35,070 nucleotides of DNA from Halovenus sp. (lineage in GTDB: Archaea; Halobacteriota; Halobacteria; Halobacteriales; Haloarculaceae): the NCBI GenBank assembly GCA_028275025.1, contig JAQCNM010000181.1, positions 1 through 35,070 of the forward strand, given 5' to 3'. The translations under genes and the position numbers were made by a program. The notes under the pieces are model-generated. The model was not told where the DNA came from, did not search any database, and worked only from the letters and a program-made list of their open reading frames with translations. Shown piece after piece: positions 8,042 to 16,495 of this stretch (position 1 is the stretch's first letter; every line of letters starts with the position of its first letter).

Positions 8042-9994
8042 ATGGGAGACACCGCGGAGGACAACACGAGCGTCGGTGCCGACGCGGGGGTGGCGGCCCC
8101 GGTGCCGTCGGAGATTCCGACGCCAGCGGCAGTCTGTTCCGGGGACGACGTCACGGGGTACGTTGTCTGGCACCGGAAACACCTCCGCACCGACGACCAG
8201 CGGGCACTCGCTCAGGCGGTCGCCGACGGTGACGTTGTCTGCCCGCTTTTTATTTTCGACCCGCAGTTCTACGAGGCGGGTGGGCTGGCGTGTGACGCCC
8301 GTCTGCGCTTTCTCCACGAGGCGGTCACGAGTCTCGACAGACTGTACGCGACGGTGCCGGCAGAGACCGTCACACGGGGGTCCCGGGGCCGACAGTCCGG
8401 AACGGGACCACAGCAGGCGCCGACAGACACGCTCGAACGGGCGGGGTCGCCAGGGCTGACAGTCGGGTACGGCGACCCAGTCGGACTGCTCTCCCGGTTC
8501 GTCGACCGGGGCTGGTCGGTCGTCACGATGGCGACACCGACCAGTCGGTACGGGAAACGCCGGGACGAGCGGGTCCGAACGGTCTGTGGAGACAGTATCG
8601 AGTTCGTCTCGGGTGACGGACTCGTCCGGGGGGTAGAGTGGTCCCGGACAGACTGGCAGGACCACGTGACGTCGTGGCTCGACGGAACACAACAGACACC
8701 CGACTGGGCGGAGCAGGCAACGAGACATCTCGTCATCGACACGCCCGTCAGCCCGGCGAGGGTCGACAGGTGGTTCGAGGTCGAACCGACGAAGTCGAAG
8801 GTCCCTGCGGGGACACACCAGCAGGCGGCGGAGCGTCTGGACGGCTTCACCGACCGGATCCGCTCGTACCCGGAGCGGATCTCCGCGCCACAGGATGCCC
8901 GTGGCGGGACCAGCGGGCTGTCACCGTATCTCAACTTCGGCCTCCTCTCGGTGCGGCAGGTGTACCAGTCGGTCACCGCACGGGCCCCCTCGTGCCGGGG
9001 GCGTGAGATGTTCACCGACCGGTTGTTCTGGAATCTCCACTACAACCAGAAACTGGTCGACTGGCCTGGGTGGACAGAACAGGCGGTCAACCCGGTGCTC
9101 GAGGGGTTCAACGAGGACAACCACGACCCGGAGCTCGTGGCGGCGTGGAAACGGGGCGAAACCGGGTTCCCGATGGTGGACGCGGCGATGCGCTGTCTCC
9201 GGCAGACCGGCTGGTTGAACTTCCGTATGCGGGCGATGGGGGCGTCGTTTTTTACACACATCCTCCAGCAGCCGTGGTGGATCGGGGCCGAGTGGTACCA
9301 CCACCACCTCGTCGACAGCGACGTCGCTATCAACTACACACAGTGGCAGAGTCAGGCGGGGCTCATCGGTAAACCCGCCCAGCGGGTGTACAATCCACGC
9401 AAGCAGGTCCGCGACCACGACCCCGACGGCGAGTGGATAACGGAGTGGGTGCCCGAACTGGCGCCGCTACCGAGCGAGTATCTCGACCGGCCGGAGCGGG
9501 CACCGCTCGCGGTCCAGGCAGAACACGGCGTGGCCATCGGCGAGGACTACCCCCGGCCGGTGGTGGCGTTCGAGGCACGACGGGAGTCTTTCTGGACGCG
9601 GTACGAGCGCCACCGTCCCGAGGCTGCGCGTGCACTCGCCCGACCGGAGATCGCAAAGCGGGCGTCGTTCTCCGGAGGGTACGCGGCCGCCCGTGCCATC
9701 GCAAACGATGCAGAGCCAGAGAGTGCAGACGCCGTCCAGCAGTCTCTTGCCGATGTCGGCGACAGGAAGTCGGTCGACACCGGGTCGGCGGGGCCGCCAG
9801 CAGAGGAGTCGGAGGCTGTCCCAAAGACCGGGCCGGCCGACGACGTGACACGACCCACCGGTGCCGGGAAGCGTGCCGGGGAGCCCTCGCCGGACGACCG
9901 CGCGGCGGTCCCGGAGCGAGAGGATGACACGGGAAAGAGAGGAGAGAGAGCAGAGAGCGAGGGTGAGCAGACGAGACTCCCGGAGTTCGACTGA
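8042..9994 (+). CDS. Photolyase/cryptochrome family FAD-binding flavoprotein with disordered C-terminal tail
   Basis: 650 residues, much longer than the usual 450-500 for this family. Residues about 38-200 form the N-terminal photolyase alpha/beta domain (VVWHRKHLRTDDQRAL, VCPLFIFDPQFY). Residues about 270-510 are the helical FAD-binding domain: SGLSPYLNFGLLSVRQVY, FWNLHYNQ, GETGFPMVDAAMRCLRQTGWLNFRMRAM, then NYTQWQSQAGLIGKPAQRVYNP. The Asn four residues before the Trp in that motif fits the flavin-N5 Asn, and the Trp fits the electron-transfer Trp proximal to FAD. The second Trp found in CPD photolyases (WQW) is Ser here. From about 520 on the chain is Glu/Arg/Pro/Ala-rich and probably disordered, ending QTRLPEFD, which resembles a PCNA-interacting peptide. 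It could repair UV lesions or act as a blue-light sensor; the sequence does not decide. Confidence 0.9.
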   Translation: MGDTAEDNTSVGADAGVAAPVPSEIPTPAAVCSGDDVTGYVVWHRKHLRTDDQRALAQAVADGDVVCPLFIFDPQFYEAGGLACDARLRFLHEAVTSLDRLYATVPAETVTRGSRGRQSGTGPQQAPTDTLERAGSPGLTVGYGDPVGLLSRFVDRGWSVVTMATPTSRYGKRRDERVRTVCGDSIEFVSGDGLVRGVEWSRTDWQDHVTSWLDGTQQTPDWAEQATRHLVIDTPVSPARVDRWFEVEPTKSKVPAGTHQQAAERLDGFTDRIRSYPERISAPQDARGGTSGLSPYLNFGLLSVRQVYQSVTARAPSCRGREMFTDRLFWNLHYNQKLVDWPGWTEQAVNPVLEGFNEDNHDPELVAAWKRGETGFPMVDAAMRCLRQTGWLNFRMRAMGASFFTHILQQPWWIGAEWYHHHLVDSDVAINYTQWQSQAGLIGKPAQRVYNPRKQVRDHDPDGEWITEWVPELAPLPSEYLDRPERAPLAVQAEHGVAIGEDYPRPVVAFEARRESFWTRYERHRPEAARALARPEIAKRASFSGGYAAARAIANDAEPESADAVQQSLADVGDRKSVDTGSAGPPAEESEAVPKTGPADDVTRPTGAGKRAGEPSPDDRAAVPEREDDTGKRGERAESEGEQTRLPEFD

Positions 9995-10085
9995 GACCGG
10001 TGGCGGTGTTTCCGAGCCGGCCAGCACCGTCACGGCCGGATCAGAACACTGTTGGGAGAGACCGTCGGGTTGGGACGACGACCGG

Positions 10086-11594
10086 CTACAGGTCGTACAG
10101 CCGTTCGAACTTCTCCCTGACGTACTCGGTAAAGTACTCGGCTGTCAGCGCCTCGCCGGTGGCCTCCTCGACGAGTTCCGGCGTGGTGTAGCGTTGTCCC
10201 TGACGGTGGACACGCTCGCCCATCCACTCCTGAATCGGGTCGAACTCCCGTTCGCGAACGAGCGTGTCCACGTCGAGGTCCTCCCGGATAGCGGCGTTTA
10301 GCTGTGCGGCGAGCACACTGCCGATAGTGTACCCGTGGAAGGCCGCGAACCCGCTGGTCCAGTGGATGTCCTGCAGGCAGCCCTCGCTGTCGGTCTCTGG
10401 CACCACGCCGAGATACTCGTCCATCTTCTCGTTCCACACCTGCGGAATCTCCCCGGCGTCGAGATCACCCTCGACGAAGCGCCGGCCGAGCTCACAGCGC
10501 AGGATGATGTGCATGTGGTAGGTGAGTTCGTCAGCCTCCACCCGGATGAGGTTGTTCGGGTCGACGCGGTTGACGGCCTCGTACGCCTGCTGGACCGTGA
10601 GGTCGTCGTGGCCGTCGACGTGTGAGTTGAACGTCGGGAGAAACTGCTCCCAGAACGGTCTGGTCCGACCGATGTGGTTCTCCCAGAACCGTGACTGTGA
10701 CTCGTGGACACCCGAGGAGCGGGGCTGGCCGAGCGGTGTGCCGTACGCGTCCTGCCGGAGACCGAGCTGGTAGCTCGCGTGGCCGTACTCGTGGATGGTC
10801 GCGGTCAGGGCGTCGAGGGGGTCTGTCGGCTTGAACCGTGTGGTCACACGGGCGTCGAACTGCGTTCCGGCCATGAACGGGTGTGGCGCTGTGTCGAGAC
10901 GACCGCGGTCACGGTCGTAGCCGAGCACGTCGAGAACTGCCTCGCTGAGCGCCCTCTGGTCGGCCTCCGGGTACTCACCCTCCCAGGGGTCGGCGAGGTC
11001 GGTCTCCGAACGACGTATCTCCTCGATCAGCGGCGGGAGCTCCGAACGGAGTGTCTCGAAGATGTCCTCGATGGTCTCGATTGGAACGTACGGGTTGCTG
11101 TCCTCGTACAGCACCTCGTAGGGGTCGGTTCCGGGGTCGACGTGGCCGGCCCGCTCGCGCTGGAGGTCGCGGAGCCGCTCCAGTCGGGGTGCGAACCGGT
11201 CGTAGTCGTCCTCGGTCTTTGCCTCCCGCCAGACCTGCTGGTTCTCGGAGCCGACCTGGCTGAGTTCCTCCGTGAGGTCGGCGGGCACCCCCGTCTCGCG
11301 CTCGTAGGCACGGCGGATCTCGCGGACGTTCGCCGCCTCCGCGCCGGTGAGTGTCGACTCGTCGATGGCGTCGAGCCAGCTCCCGACCTCGTCGTCGACG
11401 AGCAGTTCGTGGATGGTCTTCGAGATGGCACCTTGCTGTTTGGCCCGGGCCGGTGTGCCGTCCGTCGGCATCACCACCTGCTCGTCCCAGTGGAGGTGCA
11501 TCGCCGCGTCACCGAGGGTCGTTATCCGTTTGTTCCGCTCGAGTAACTGCTCGTACGGTGTCGGTGTGTCGCTGTTGGTCTCTGTCGTTGCCAT
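10086..11594 (-). CDS. M32 family metallocarboxypeptidase
   Basis: 502 residues, the normal size of thermostable carboxypeptidase 1 (Taq/Pfu type, M32). Zinc-binding HEYGH is near residue 267, with the downstream Glu in HESQSRFWEN. Other family signatures are present: PHPF, DARVTTRF just before HExxH, and ELTYHMHIILRCELGRR. The N-terminus LGDAAMHLHWDEQVVMP is also typical. The enzyme removes C-terminal residues from cytoplasmic peptides; there is no signal sequence. A Shine-Dalgarno-like AGGAGGT directly abuts the ATG, too close to work as a normal ribosome site, and an AT-rich TTATTTT lies about 22-28 nt upstream, which fits a leaderless transcript. It is convergent with the photolyase homologue, with a 91 bp gap that shows no clear terminator. 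Confidence 0.96.
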   Translation of the reverse strand: MATTETNSDTPTPYEQLLERNKRITTLGDAAMHLHWDEQVVMPTDGTPARAKQQGAISKTIHELLVDDEVGSWLDAIDESTLTGAEAANVREIRRAYERETGVPADLTEELSQVGSENQQVWREAKTEDDYDRFAPRLERLRDLQRERAGHVDPGTDPYEVLYEDSNPYVPIETIEDIFETLRSELPPLIEEIRRSETDLADPWEGEYPEADQRALSEAVLDVLGYDRDRGRLDTAPHPFMAGTQFDARVTTRFKPTDPLDALTATIHEYGHASYQLGLRQDAYGTPLGQPRSSGVHESQSRFWENHIGRTRPFWEQFLPTFNSHVDGHDDLTVQQAYEAVNRVDPNNLIRVEADELTYHMHIILRCELGRRFVEGDLDAGEIPQVWNEKMDEYLGVVPETDSEGCLQDIHWTSGFAAFHGYTIGSVLAAQLNAAIREDLDVDTLVREREFDPIQEWMGERVHRQGQRYTTPELVEEATGEALTAEYFTEYVREKFERLYDL

Positions 11595-11906
11595 ACCTCC
11601 TCATGGGAGACCAGCAAAATAACCCCCACGCCGCACGACGGGTGAACCGGGCACCAAACGGCCCGAGACTCCGAGAAAGCTGGTCACAGCCTGCCCGCGG
11701 GGTCACGGGCCGGGCGCGACAGTTGAGCCGGGGGGTCGTCGCCGGGGTCGAAGGTCTCTCTCGCTCGGGTGCACGGTCTCGGGGTGGTCGACGAGCCGGC
11801 GGTAGGTAAAAAAGTATCTGACGCGGAGTACCCCGCCGGGACCCCGGAGAGACACAAGACGCTTGCACGCAGACCGACGACAGTTGTATCACGGAGTTCC
11901 GATACT
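11595..11906. other. Divergent intergenic region
   Basis: A 312 bp gap between M32 carboxypeptidase (-) and the small repeat membrane protein (+). It contains an AT-rich box 'aaaataa' at 11616-11622 positioned to serve the carboxypeptidase, and a second AT-rich stretch 'taaaaaagtat' near 11807-11817 positioned to drive the rightward gene with a leader of roughly 65 nt. The rightward frame is open from a GTG at 11769, but that lies upstream of the second box. No other feature is evident. Confidence 0.45.
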
Positions 11907-12284
11907 GTGACCCAGGATGGAGCGGAGACGGCGGTGGACGAGAACAAACCGGAAGCGGTGAACGAGAACAAATCGGAAGCGGAGACGAGAGAGGACGAAC
12001 CGGAAGCGGTGAACGAGAACAAATCGGAAGCGGAGATGAGAGAGGACGAACCGGAGACGGAGGGAGACGACGGGTTTCTGAGTGACTACGTGGTGTACGT
12101 AGTCGGGGGGTCTATCATGCTCTCGGTCGCCTGGCTGGCACTCCCCTTACTCGGACTCGGCGCGATCTACGCGGGCAACCGACTGCGCGAAGACGAGGGA
12201 AAGAAGGTGAGTGCCGGTGTGCTCATACTGGGCGGGGCGGCCCCCGTCGCGCTCTGGCTCGCAGTACGTCTCCAGGGGCTGTAG
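11907..12284 (+). CDS. Small acidic membrane protein with internal 17-residue repeats
   Basis: About 125 residues from a GTG start (VTQDGAETAVDEN). The ORF track begins at a GTG at 11769, but the AT-rich box near 11810 suggests transcription starts after that; no other ATG/GTG lies between, so 11907 is my choice and remains uncertain. The N-terminal half is a highly charged hydrophilic repeat, EAVNENKSEAE(T/M)REDEP twice, preceded by a degenerate TAVDENKPEA. The C-terminal half has two hydrophobic helices (about YVVYVVGGSIMLSVAWLAL and VLILGGAAPVALWLAV) separated by a charged loop NRLREDEGKK. It resembles no family I can name. It is convergent with the S9 peptidase gene, whose stop is only 23 nt away. 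Confidence 0.62.
   Translation: MTQDGAETAVDENKPEAVNENKSEAETREDEPEAVNENKSEAEMREDEPETEGDDGFLSDYVVYVVGGSIMLSVAWLALPLLGLGAIYAGNRLREDEGKKVSAGVLILGGAAPVALWLAVRLQGL
11951..12052 (+). repeat. Tandem 51 bp repeat, two copies
   Basis: Two adjacent 51 bp units starting 'ggaagcggtgaacgagaac' differ at a single base (acg versus atg, giving Thr or Met). The unit is a multiple of three and keeps the reading frame, encoding 17 residues. A partial degenerate copy precedes it. Near identity at silent positions indicates a recent duplication by slippage or unequal exchange. Confidence 0.9.
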
Positions 12285-12307
12285 CGTATCGACCCGAGGC
12301 GTGAGGG

Positions 12308-14383
12308 TCAATCGTCGAGAGTCCGCTCCGGGTCGTATGTGGCGAACCACTCGTCGAGTGTTTCGAGGCGATGGATGGCCCGGTCCGGGTCACCGATGTT
12401 GTGGTGTTCGTCCGGGTAGACCACGAGCTTCGCGTCCACACCCTGCTTGCGGACACTGACGTACAGCTGTTCCGACTGGGTCGGTGGACAGCGGTCGTCG
12501 TTCTCGCCGGCGGTGAGCAACAGCGGGGTCTCGATGTTCCCGACGTCGGTGATAGACGAGGCCGCCTCGTACGCGTCGGGCCGCTCCCAGGGCAGACCAA
12601 AGTCGGCCTCGAGCCAGTTGTGTGAGTCGTCGGTCCCGAACGACGAGCGCATGTCGTAGATACCGTGCTCGGCGGCAGCCGCCGTCCACCGGCTGTCTCT
12701 CGTGACGAGGTAGCCGGTGTTGACACCACCCTGTGAGAACCCGGTCGGGAACAGCCGGTCCGGGTCGGCCCAGCCGCGGTCGACGACCTCGTCGACAGCC
12801 GCGAGCAGGTCCGTGACCTCGAGGGTGCCCCACTCGCCCTTTAGCGACTCACAGAACGCCCGACCGTAGGAGATAGAGCCGTGGTAGTTCACCTTCAGGA
12901 CAACGTAGCCCCGCGAGGTAAAGTACTGGTCCTGAAAGCGAAAGCCCGGTGTGTCATGAGCCATCGGTCCGCCGTGGATATCGAGCACGAGCCCTCGGGG
13001 GTCCGGCTCCGCGGGGTCGAACCCGGGCGGTGTGACCGCGAGTGCCTCGACGGTCTCCTCGCGTGCACCTGTAAACTGCAGGCGGTGGGTGGTCGGGGCG
13101 GGATGTGTCTCGTGAAACGAGGTGTTAAGCGTGGTCAGCCGTATCCGCGGGCTCTCCGGTCCGCCGTCGAGGTCACCGGTGTCGACCGCGTGGAGATCGC
13201 TCCCGCCGGCGGTCGAGAACTCGACCGCGACCGTCCCGCCGGCGTGGTCGAAGACACCCACCGACTCGTCGCGGTCCTGTTGTCTGAACGTTCGCTCGGG
13301 CCCGGTCTCGGTGTCGAACCGGGCGAGCCGGGTCCAGCCCTCGTCGCTGATCGGCGCGAGGAGCTCTGTCTCGCTCACCCACGCCGGCCCGCGGAGTGTC
13401 CGGTCCAGCCCCGAGGAGACCGGCCGGTAGCCGCTCTCGTCGGTGACGAACAGGTCGAACGGCACGTACAGGTTGTCCGGCTGGCGACCGGTAAACGCGA
13501 GCCGGCCCACGGGGCTCCAGGTCGGGCTCCCGGCGCTGAGTTCGCTGTCTGTCACCCGTGTGCGGTCCGCGCCGTCGGGTGCGATGGTGTAGATGTCCCG
13601 AACGTAGTTGTCGTCCGGTCGGTCGGTGTGGTTGGCGACGAACGCGATGCGGTCGTCGGGTCCCCAGGCGGGGCTCAACCCGCCCTGCACGCCGTAGCCG
13701 CCGTTGTTTGCCGCGTCCAGTCGCTCCGTCTCGCGGGTCGCCACGTCGACCACGAACAGGTACGTCGTCACCTCGTCGAGCCAGCCCTGACCGTCGGCCT
13801 TGTGCTGGAGTCGCTCGACCTCGATCGGTCCACCCTCTTCGCGCTGGTCGAGGTAGCTCTGTTCCTCGTCGGTCGGGTCGCGTGCCGCAACGACGACCCG
13901 CTCGCCCGCCGGCCCCCAGTCGAACTCCGAGACGCCCTCGGACTGTGTCGTGATCTGCCGGGCGTCACCGCCGAGCTCCATGTCGAACGCCCACACCTGC
14001 GGTGTTGGCTCGCCCTGGTCGGACCCGCCTTCCCCGTCGGCCTCGTCGTCTCCCGACACTCCCTCCCCGTCGTCTCCCGATACTGCCTCACTCTCGTCGC
14101 GGCCGACCCGGAGTGCTGGGTCCCGCTCCCGGGTGGCGACGAACCCGAGCTGTGAGCCGTCGGGGCTCCAGGCGGGGCTGCTCGCGTCCGAGGCGCGGGT
14201 CAGCCGGTGTGGCTCCCGCGAACCGTCGGCGGGAACGACCCAGAGTGAGACAACAGACTCGTCAGTCTCGGGGTCGCGCTCGCGTGTCAGCAGCGCTACC
14301 CGTTCGCCGTCTGGGGCGACCGCCGCGTCGGTGAGCCGTGTGAGGTCGTAGAGCGCGTCGGCCCGTGTCGGGGTCTGTGTCAT
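12308..14383 (-). CDS. S9 family peptidase (prolyl oligopeptidase/acylaminoacyl-peptidase type)
   Basis: 691 residues from MTQTPTRADAL; the longer ORF upstream is unlikely to be translated because it overlaps the divergent promoter region and looks non-coding. The first ~400 residues contain beta-propeller repeats of the TolB/PD40 type (PAWSPDGSQLGFVA, PTWSPVGRLAFTG). The C-terminal alpha/beta-hydrolase domain has the oxyanion-side HGGP, nucleophile GFSQGG (Ser near 549), Asp in GENDDRCPP (near 626) and His in YPDEHHN (near 661). It should be a cytoplasmic serine peptidase acting on short peptides admitted through the propeller. An acidic insertion near residues 95-125 (SGDDGEGVSGDDEADGE) is a typical halophilic surface loop. 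It shares a divergent promoter region with the AAC(3)-like gene. Confidence 0.95.
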   Translation of the reverse strand: MTQTPTRADALYDLTRLTDAAVAPDGERVALLTRERDPETDESVVSLWVVPADGSREPHRLTRASDASSPAWSPDGSQLGFVATRERDPALRVGRDESEAVSGDDGEGVSGDDEADGEGGSDQGEPTPQVWAFDMELGGDARQITTQSEGVSEFDWGPAGERVVVAARDPTDEEQSYLDQREEGGPIEVERLQHKADGQGWLDEVTTYLFVVDVATRETERLDAANNGGYGVQGGLSPAWGPDDRIAFVANHTDRPDDNYVRDIYTIAPDGADRTRVTDSELSAGSPTWSPVGRLAFTGRQPDNLYVPFDLFVTDESGYRPVSSGLDRTLRGPAWVSETELLAPISDEGWTRLARFDTETGPERTFRQQDRDESVGVFDHAGGTVAVEFSTAGGSDLHAVDTGDLDGGPESPRIRLTTLNTSFHETHPAPTTHRLQFTGAREETVEALAVTPPGFDPAEPDPRGLVLDIHGGPMAHDTPGFRFQDQYFTSRGYVVLKVNYHGSISYGRAFCESLKGEWGTLEVTDLLAAVDEVVDRGWADPDRLFPTGFSQGGVNTGYLVTRDSRWTAAAAEHGIYDMRSSFGTDDSHNWLEADFGLPWERPDAYEAASSITDVGNIETPLLLTAGENDDRCPPTQSEQLYVSVRKQGVDAKLVVYPDEHHNIGDPDRAIHRLETLDEWFATYDPERTLDD

Positions 14384-14552
14384 AGATTGGATGGTACCCC
14401 CGCGCTGATAGTTCTTGCTCCTCCAGCGGCCACCTGTCGTCGGAGAGACAGTACGAACCGGCGTCTGCGCGGAAGAACAGTCCGGCAGGGCTGTCTGTGG
14501 ACCACGGGAACGTCCCGTAGCGCTCTTGTGGCTGGCCTGGGCAGATGTTCGC

Positions 14553-15368
14553 ATGGGTGAGCTACGTCCGGAGGAGCGGTCACCGGAGCCGGTGACCGTC
14601 GACGCGATGGCGACCGACCTGCGCGGACTCGGCGTCGACACCGGCGACACGGTGCTCGTTCACGCGTCACTCTCGTCGTTGGGGTGGGTCTGTGGTGGCC
14701 CACCGGCGGTCGTCGACGCAGTGAAACAGGTCGTCACCGAGGCTGGAACGGTCGTGATGCCGACACACTCACCCGCGTACATGGAGCCGAGTAACCTCGA
14801 CAACCCGCCGGTTCCGGACTCCTGGCACGAGTCGATCCGGGCACAGACACCGCCGTACCGCCCGGCCGTCACCCCGACACAGGGGATGGGGGCCGTCGCC
14901 GACTGCTTTTGCTCGTACCCGGGGGTCGAGCGGAGCGCACACCCGACAGTGTCGTTTGCCGCGTGGGGTGCCGAGGCGGCGCTCGTCACCGACGGCCACA
15001 GCCTGGAGAACGGTCTCGGCGAGGACTCCCCACTCGCCAGGGTGTACGACCTCGACGGGACGGTGCTGTTTCTCGGCACCACCCACGCGACCAACACCTC
15101 ACTACATCTCGCGGAGTACCGGGCCGACCTCGACATAGGCACGTTCGAGCAGGGAAGCGCGGTGCTGGTCGACGGCGAGCGCGAGTGGGTCTGCTGGACA
15201 GAGCTCGACTACGACGACAGTGACTTTCCCGACTGTGGGGCGGCGTTCGAGGCCGAACACCCCGATGCCGTCGTGAGCGACACCGTCGGGACCGGCGACG
15301 CGGTGTGTCTCGAACAGCGGCGTCTCGTCGACTTCGCGACCGACTGGTTCGAGCGCAACCGGGAGTGA
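14553..15368 (+). CDS. AAC(3) family N-acetyltransferase
   Basis: 271 residues from MGELRPEER, the standard length for the aminoglycoside 3-N-acetyltransferase fold (antibiotic_NAT). The track's earlier start is rejected because it would run through the divergent promoter region. Signatures: HASLSSLGWVCGGP near residues 33-46 (acetyl-CoA site), MPTHSPAYMEP, TPTQGMGAVAD, RSAHPTVSFAAWG, EDSPLARVYDLDGTVLFLGTTHATNTSLHLAE. The last segment holds the conserved His and Glu around the active site. The reaction is acetyl transfer from acetyl-CoA to an amine. Archaea lack the aminoglycoside target context in which this family confers resistance in bacteria, so the natural acceptor here is unknown and may be an amino sugar or polyamine. 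Confidence 0.92.
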   Translation: MGELRPEERSPEPVTVDAMATDLRGLGVDTGDTVLVHASLSSLGWVCGGPPAVVDAVKQVVTEAGTVVMPTHSPAYMEPSNLDNPPVPDSWHESIRAQTPPYRPAVTPTQGMGAVADCFCSYPGVERSAHPTVSFAAWGAEAALVTDGHSLENGLGEDSPLARVYDLDGTVLFLGTTHATNTSLHLAEYRADLDIGTFEQGSAVLVDGEREWVCWTELDYDDSDFPDCGAAFEAEHPDAVVSDTVGTGDAVCLEQRRLVDFATDWFERNRE

Positions 15369-15426
15369 GCGGTGTATCGACCGTCAGCCACGGGCTATCC
15401 TGTTGTCCGGTCTGGCACCCACGGGC

Positions 15427-16395
15427 TCACGGGGAGAGACCGGCCAGTTCCTCGGCGATCAGGTCGTACGCCGGCTGTGTGCCGTCGAGTGCGACCGGGT
15501 CGGCGACCATCGTGAAGAAACCGTGTATCAGCCCCTCGAAGTTGCGGTATGTGACCGGGACACCGTCGGCTGCAAGCGCCTCGGCGTAGGCCGCACCGTC
15601 GTCACGGACCGGGTCGAACCCGGCGGTCAGCACCGTCGCGGGCGGCAGCCCCGAGAGGTCCCGGCACAGACGCGGCCAGGCGTAGACGTTGCCCTCCTGG
15701 ATGCCGTCCGAGAGATACAGTTCGTGGTACCAGTCGGACAGTTCGGCCGTCAGAAAGTACCCCTCGGCGTTCTCCTCGTAGGCCGCCGTGTCGGTGACGT
15801 CACCGGTGACCGGGTAGACGAGCATCTGGTGTGCGATGTCGGGTCCGTCGCGGTCCCGGGCGAGCAGCGCGGTCGCGGCGGCGAGGGTTCCACCGGCGCT
15901 GTCGCCGGCAACGACCAGTCGGTCGGGGTCGGCCCCGAACGTGTCCGCGTTCGAGGCCGACCACTCGACGGCCGCGTAGCAGTCACGGAGACCGGCGGGA
16001 AACGGGTGTTCCGGGGCGAGTCGGTAGTCGACGCTGGCGACCGGGCAGTCCGTCTCCGCCGCGAGTTTCCGGCAGGCGGCGTCGTGGGTGTCTACGCTTC
16101 CGGTGACGAACCCGCCGCCGTGGAAGAACACGACGAACGGGCGTGACCCGTCGGCTGTCTCGTGGGGGTCGTACACGCGAACCGGGAGCTCCCCCGCCGG
16201 CCCCTCGATACGCCGGTCGGTGACAGAGGAGAGCTCGATATCGACGGAGACGGCACCGAACGTCTCGAACAGCGAGCGGGCCTCGGCCGGCGGGAGCTCG
16301 TGCATCGCCGGGGTGTCGAGACTGTTGTACAGGCTGAGAAACGACTGGACGTCCGGGTCGGGGGCCCCGGCACGGCCGGGGTCGAACTCTGACAT
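15427..16395 (-). CDS. Alpha/beta hydrolase, hormone-sensitive lipase-type esterase
   Basis: 322 residues from MSEFDPGRAG; nine upstream codons of open frame exist but the ATG at 16395 fits the family start. HSL (abhydrolase_3) signatures: FFHGGGFVTGS oxyanion hole near residue 85, DYRLAPEHPFPAGL, nucleophile GDSAGG (Ser near 163), catalytic Asp in TAGFDPVRDDG, and His in EGLIHGF. It should hydrolyse short-chain carboxylic esters in the cytoplasm. It is convergent with the acetyltransferase (58 bp gap) and divergent from maeB (100 bp gap), so it is probably monocistronic. Confidence 0.93.
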   Translation of the reverse strand: MSEFDPGRAGAPDPDVQSFLSLYNSLDTPAMHELPPAEARSLFETFGAVSVDIELSSVTDRRIEGPAGELPVRVYDPHETADGSRPFVVFFHGGGFVTGSVDTHDAACRKLAAETDCPVASVDYRLAPEHPFPAGLRDCYAAVEWSASNADTFGADPDRLVVAGDSAGGTLAAATALLARDRDGPDIAHQMLVYPVTGDVTDTAAYEENAEGYFLTAELSDWYHELYLSDGIQEGNVYAWPRLCRDLSGLPPATVLTAGFDPVRDDGAAYAEALAADGVPVTYRNFEGLIHGFFTMVADPVALDGTQPAYDLIAEELAGLSP

Positions 16396-16467
16396 GACCG
16401 CCAGTACGAGACAGCGGTGCAAAAATCCGGGCGGTCACGGAAACGACCCGGCGAGGAGTCACAGCCC

Positions 16468-16475
16468 TTTTTATA
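16468..16475 (+). promoter_or_regulatory. TATA box of maeB
   Basis: TTTTTATA lies with its centre about 24 nt before the maeB ATG. This is one of the clearest TATA elements in the window and predicts a leaderless transcript starting at or next to the ATG. Confidence 0.65.
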
Positions 16476-16495
16476 CGCGAGCGCACATTCTCTGC

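Noticed and set aside
11595-11601. Shine-Dalgarno AGGAGGT before the M32 carboxypeptidase
   Set aside because: It touches the ATG with no spacer, and the TATA-like box position predicts a leaderless message, so it is probably not a working ribosome site.
11769-11906. Longer form of the repeat membrane protein from GTG at 11769
   Set aside because: It begins upstream of the probable TATA-like element near 11810, and the extra residues are basic and non-repetitive; not fully excluded.
12881-14155. 424-residue plus-strand ORF inside the S9 peptidase gene
   Set aside because: Shadow of a gene with clear catalytic motifs on the other strand.
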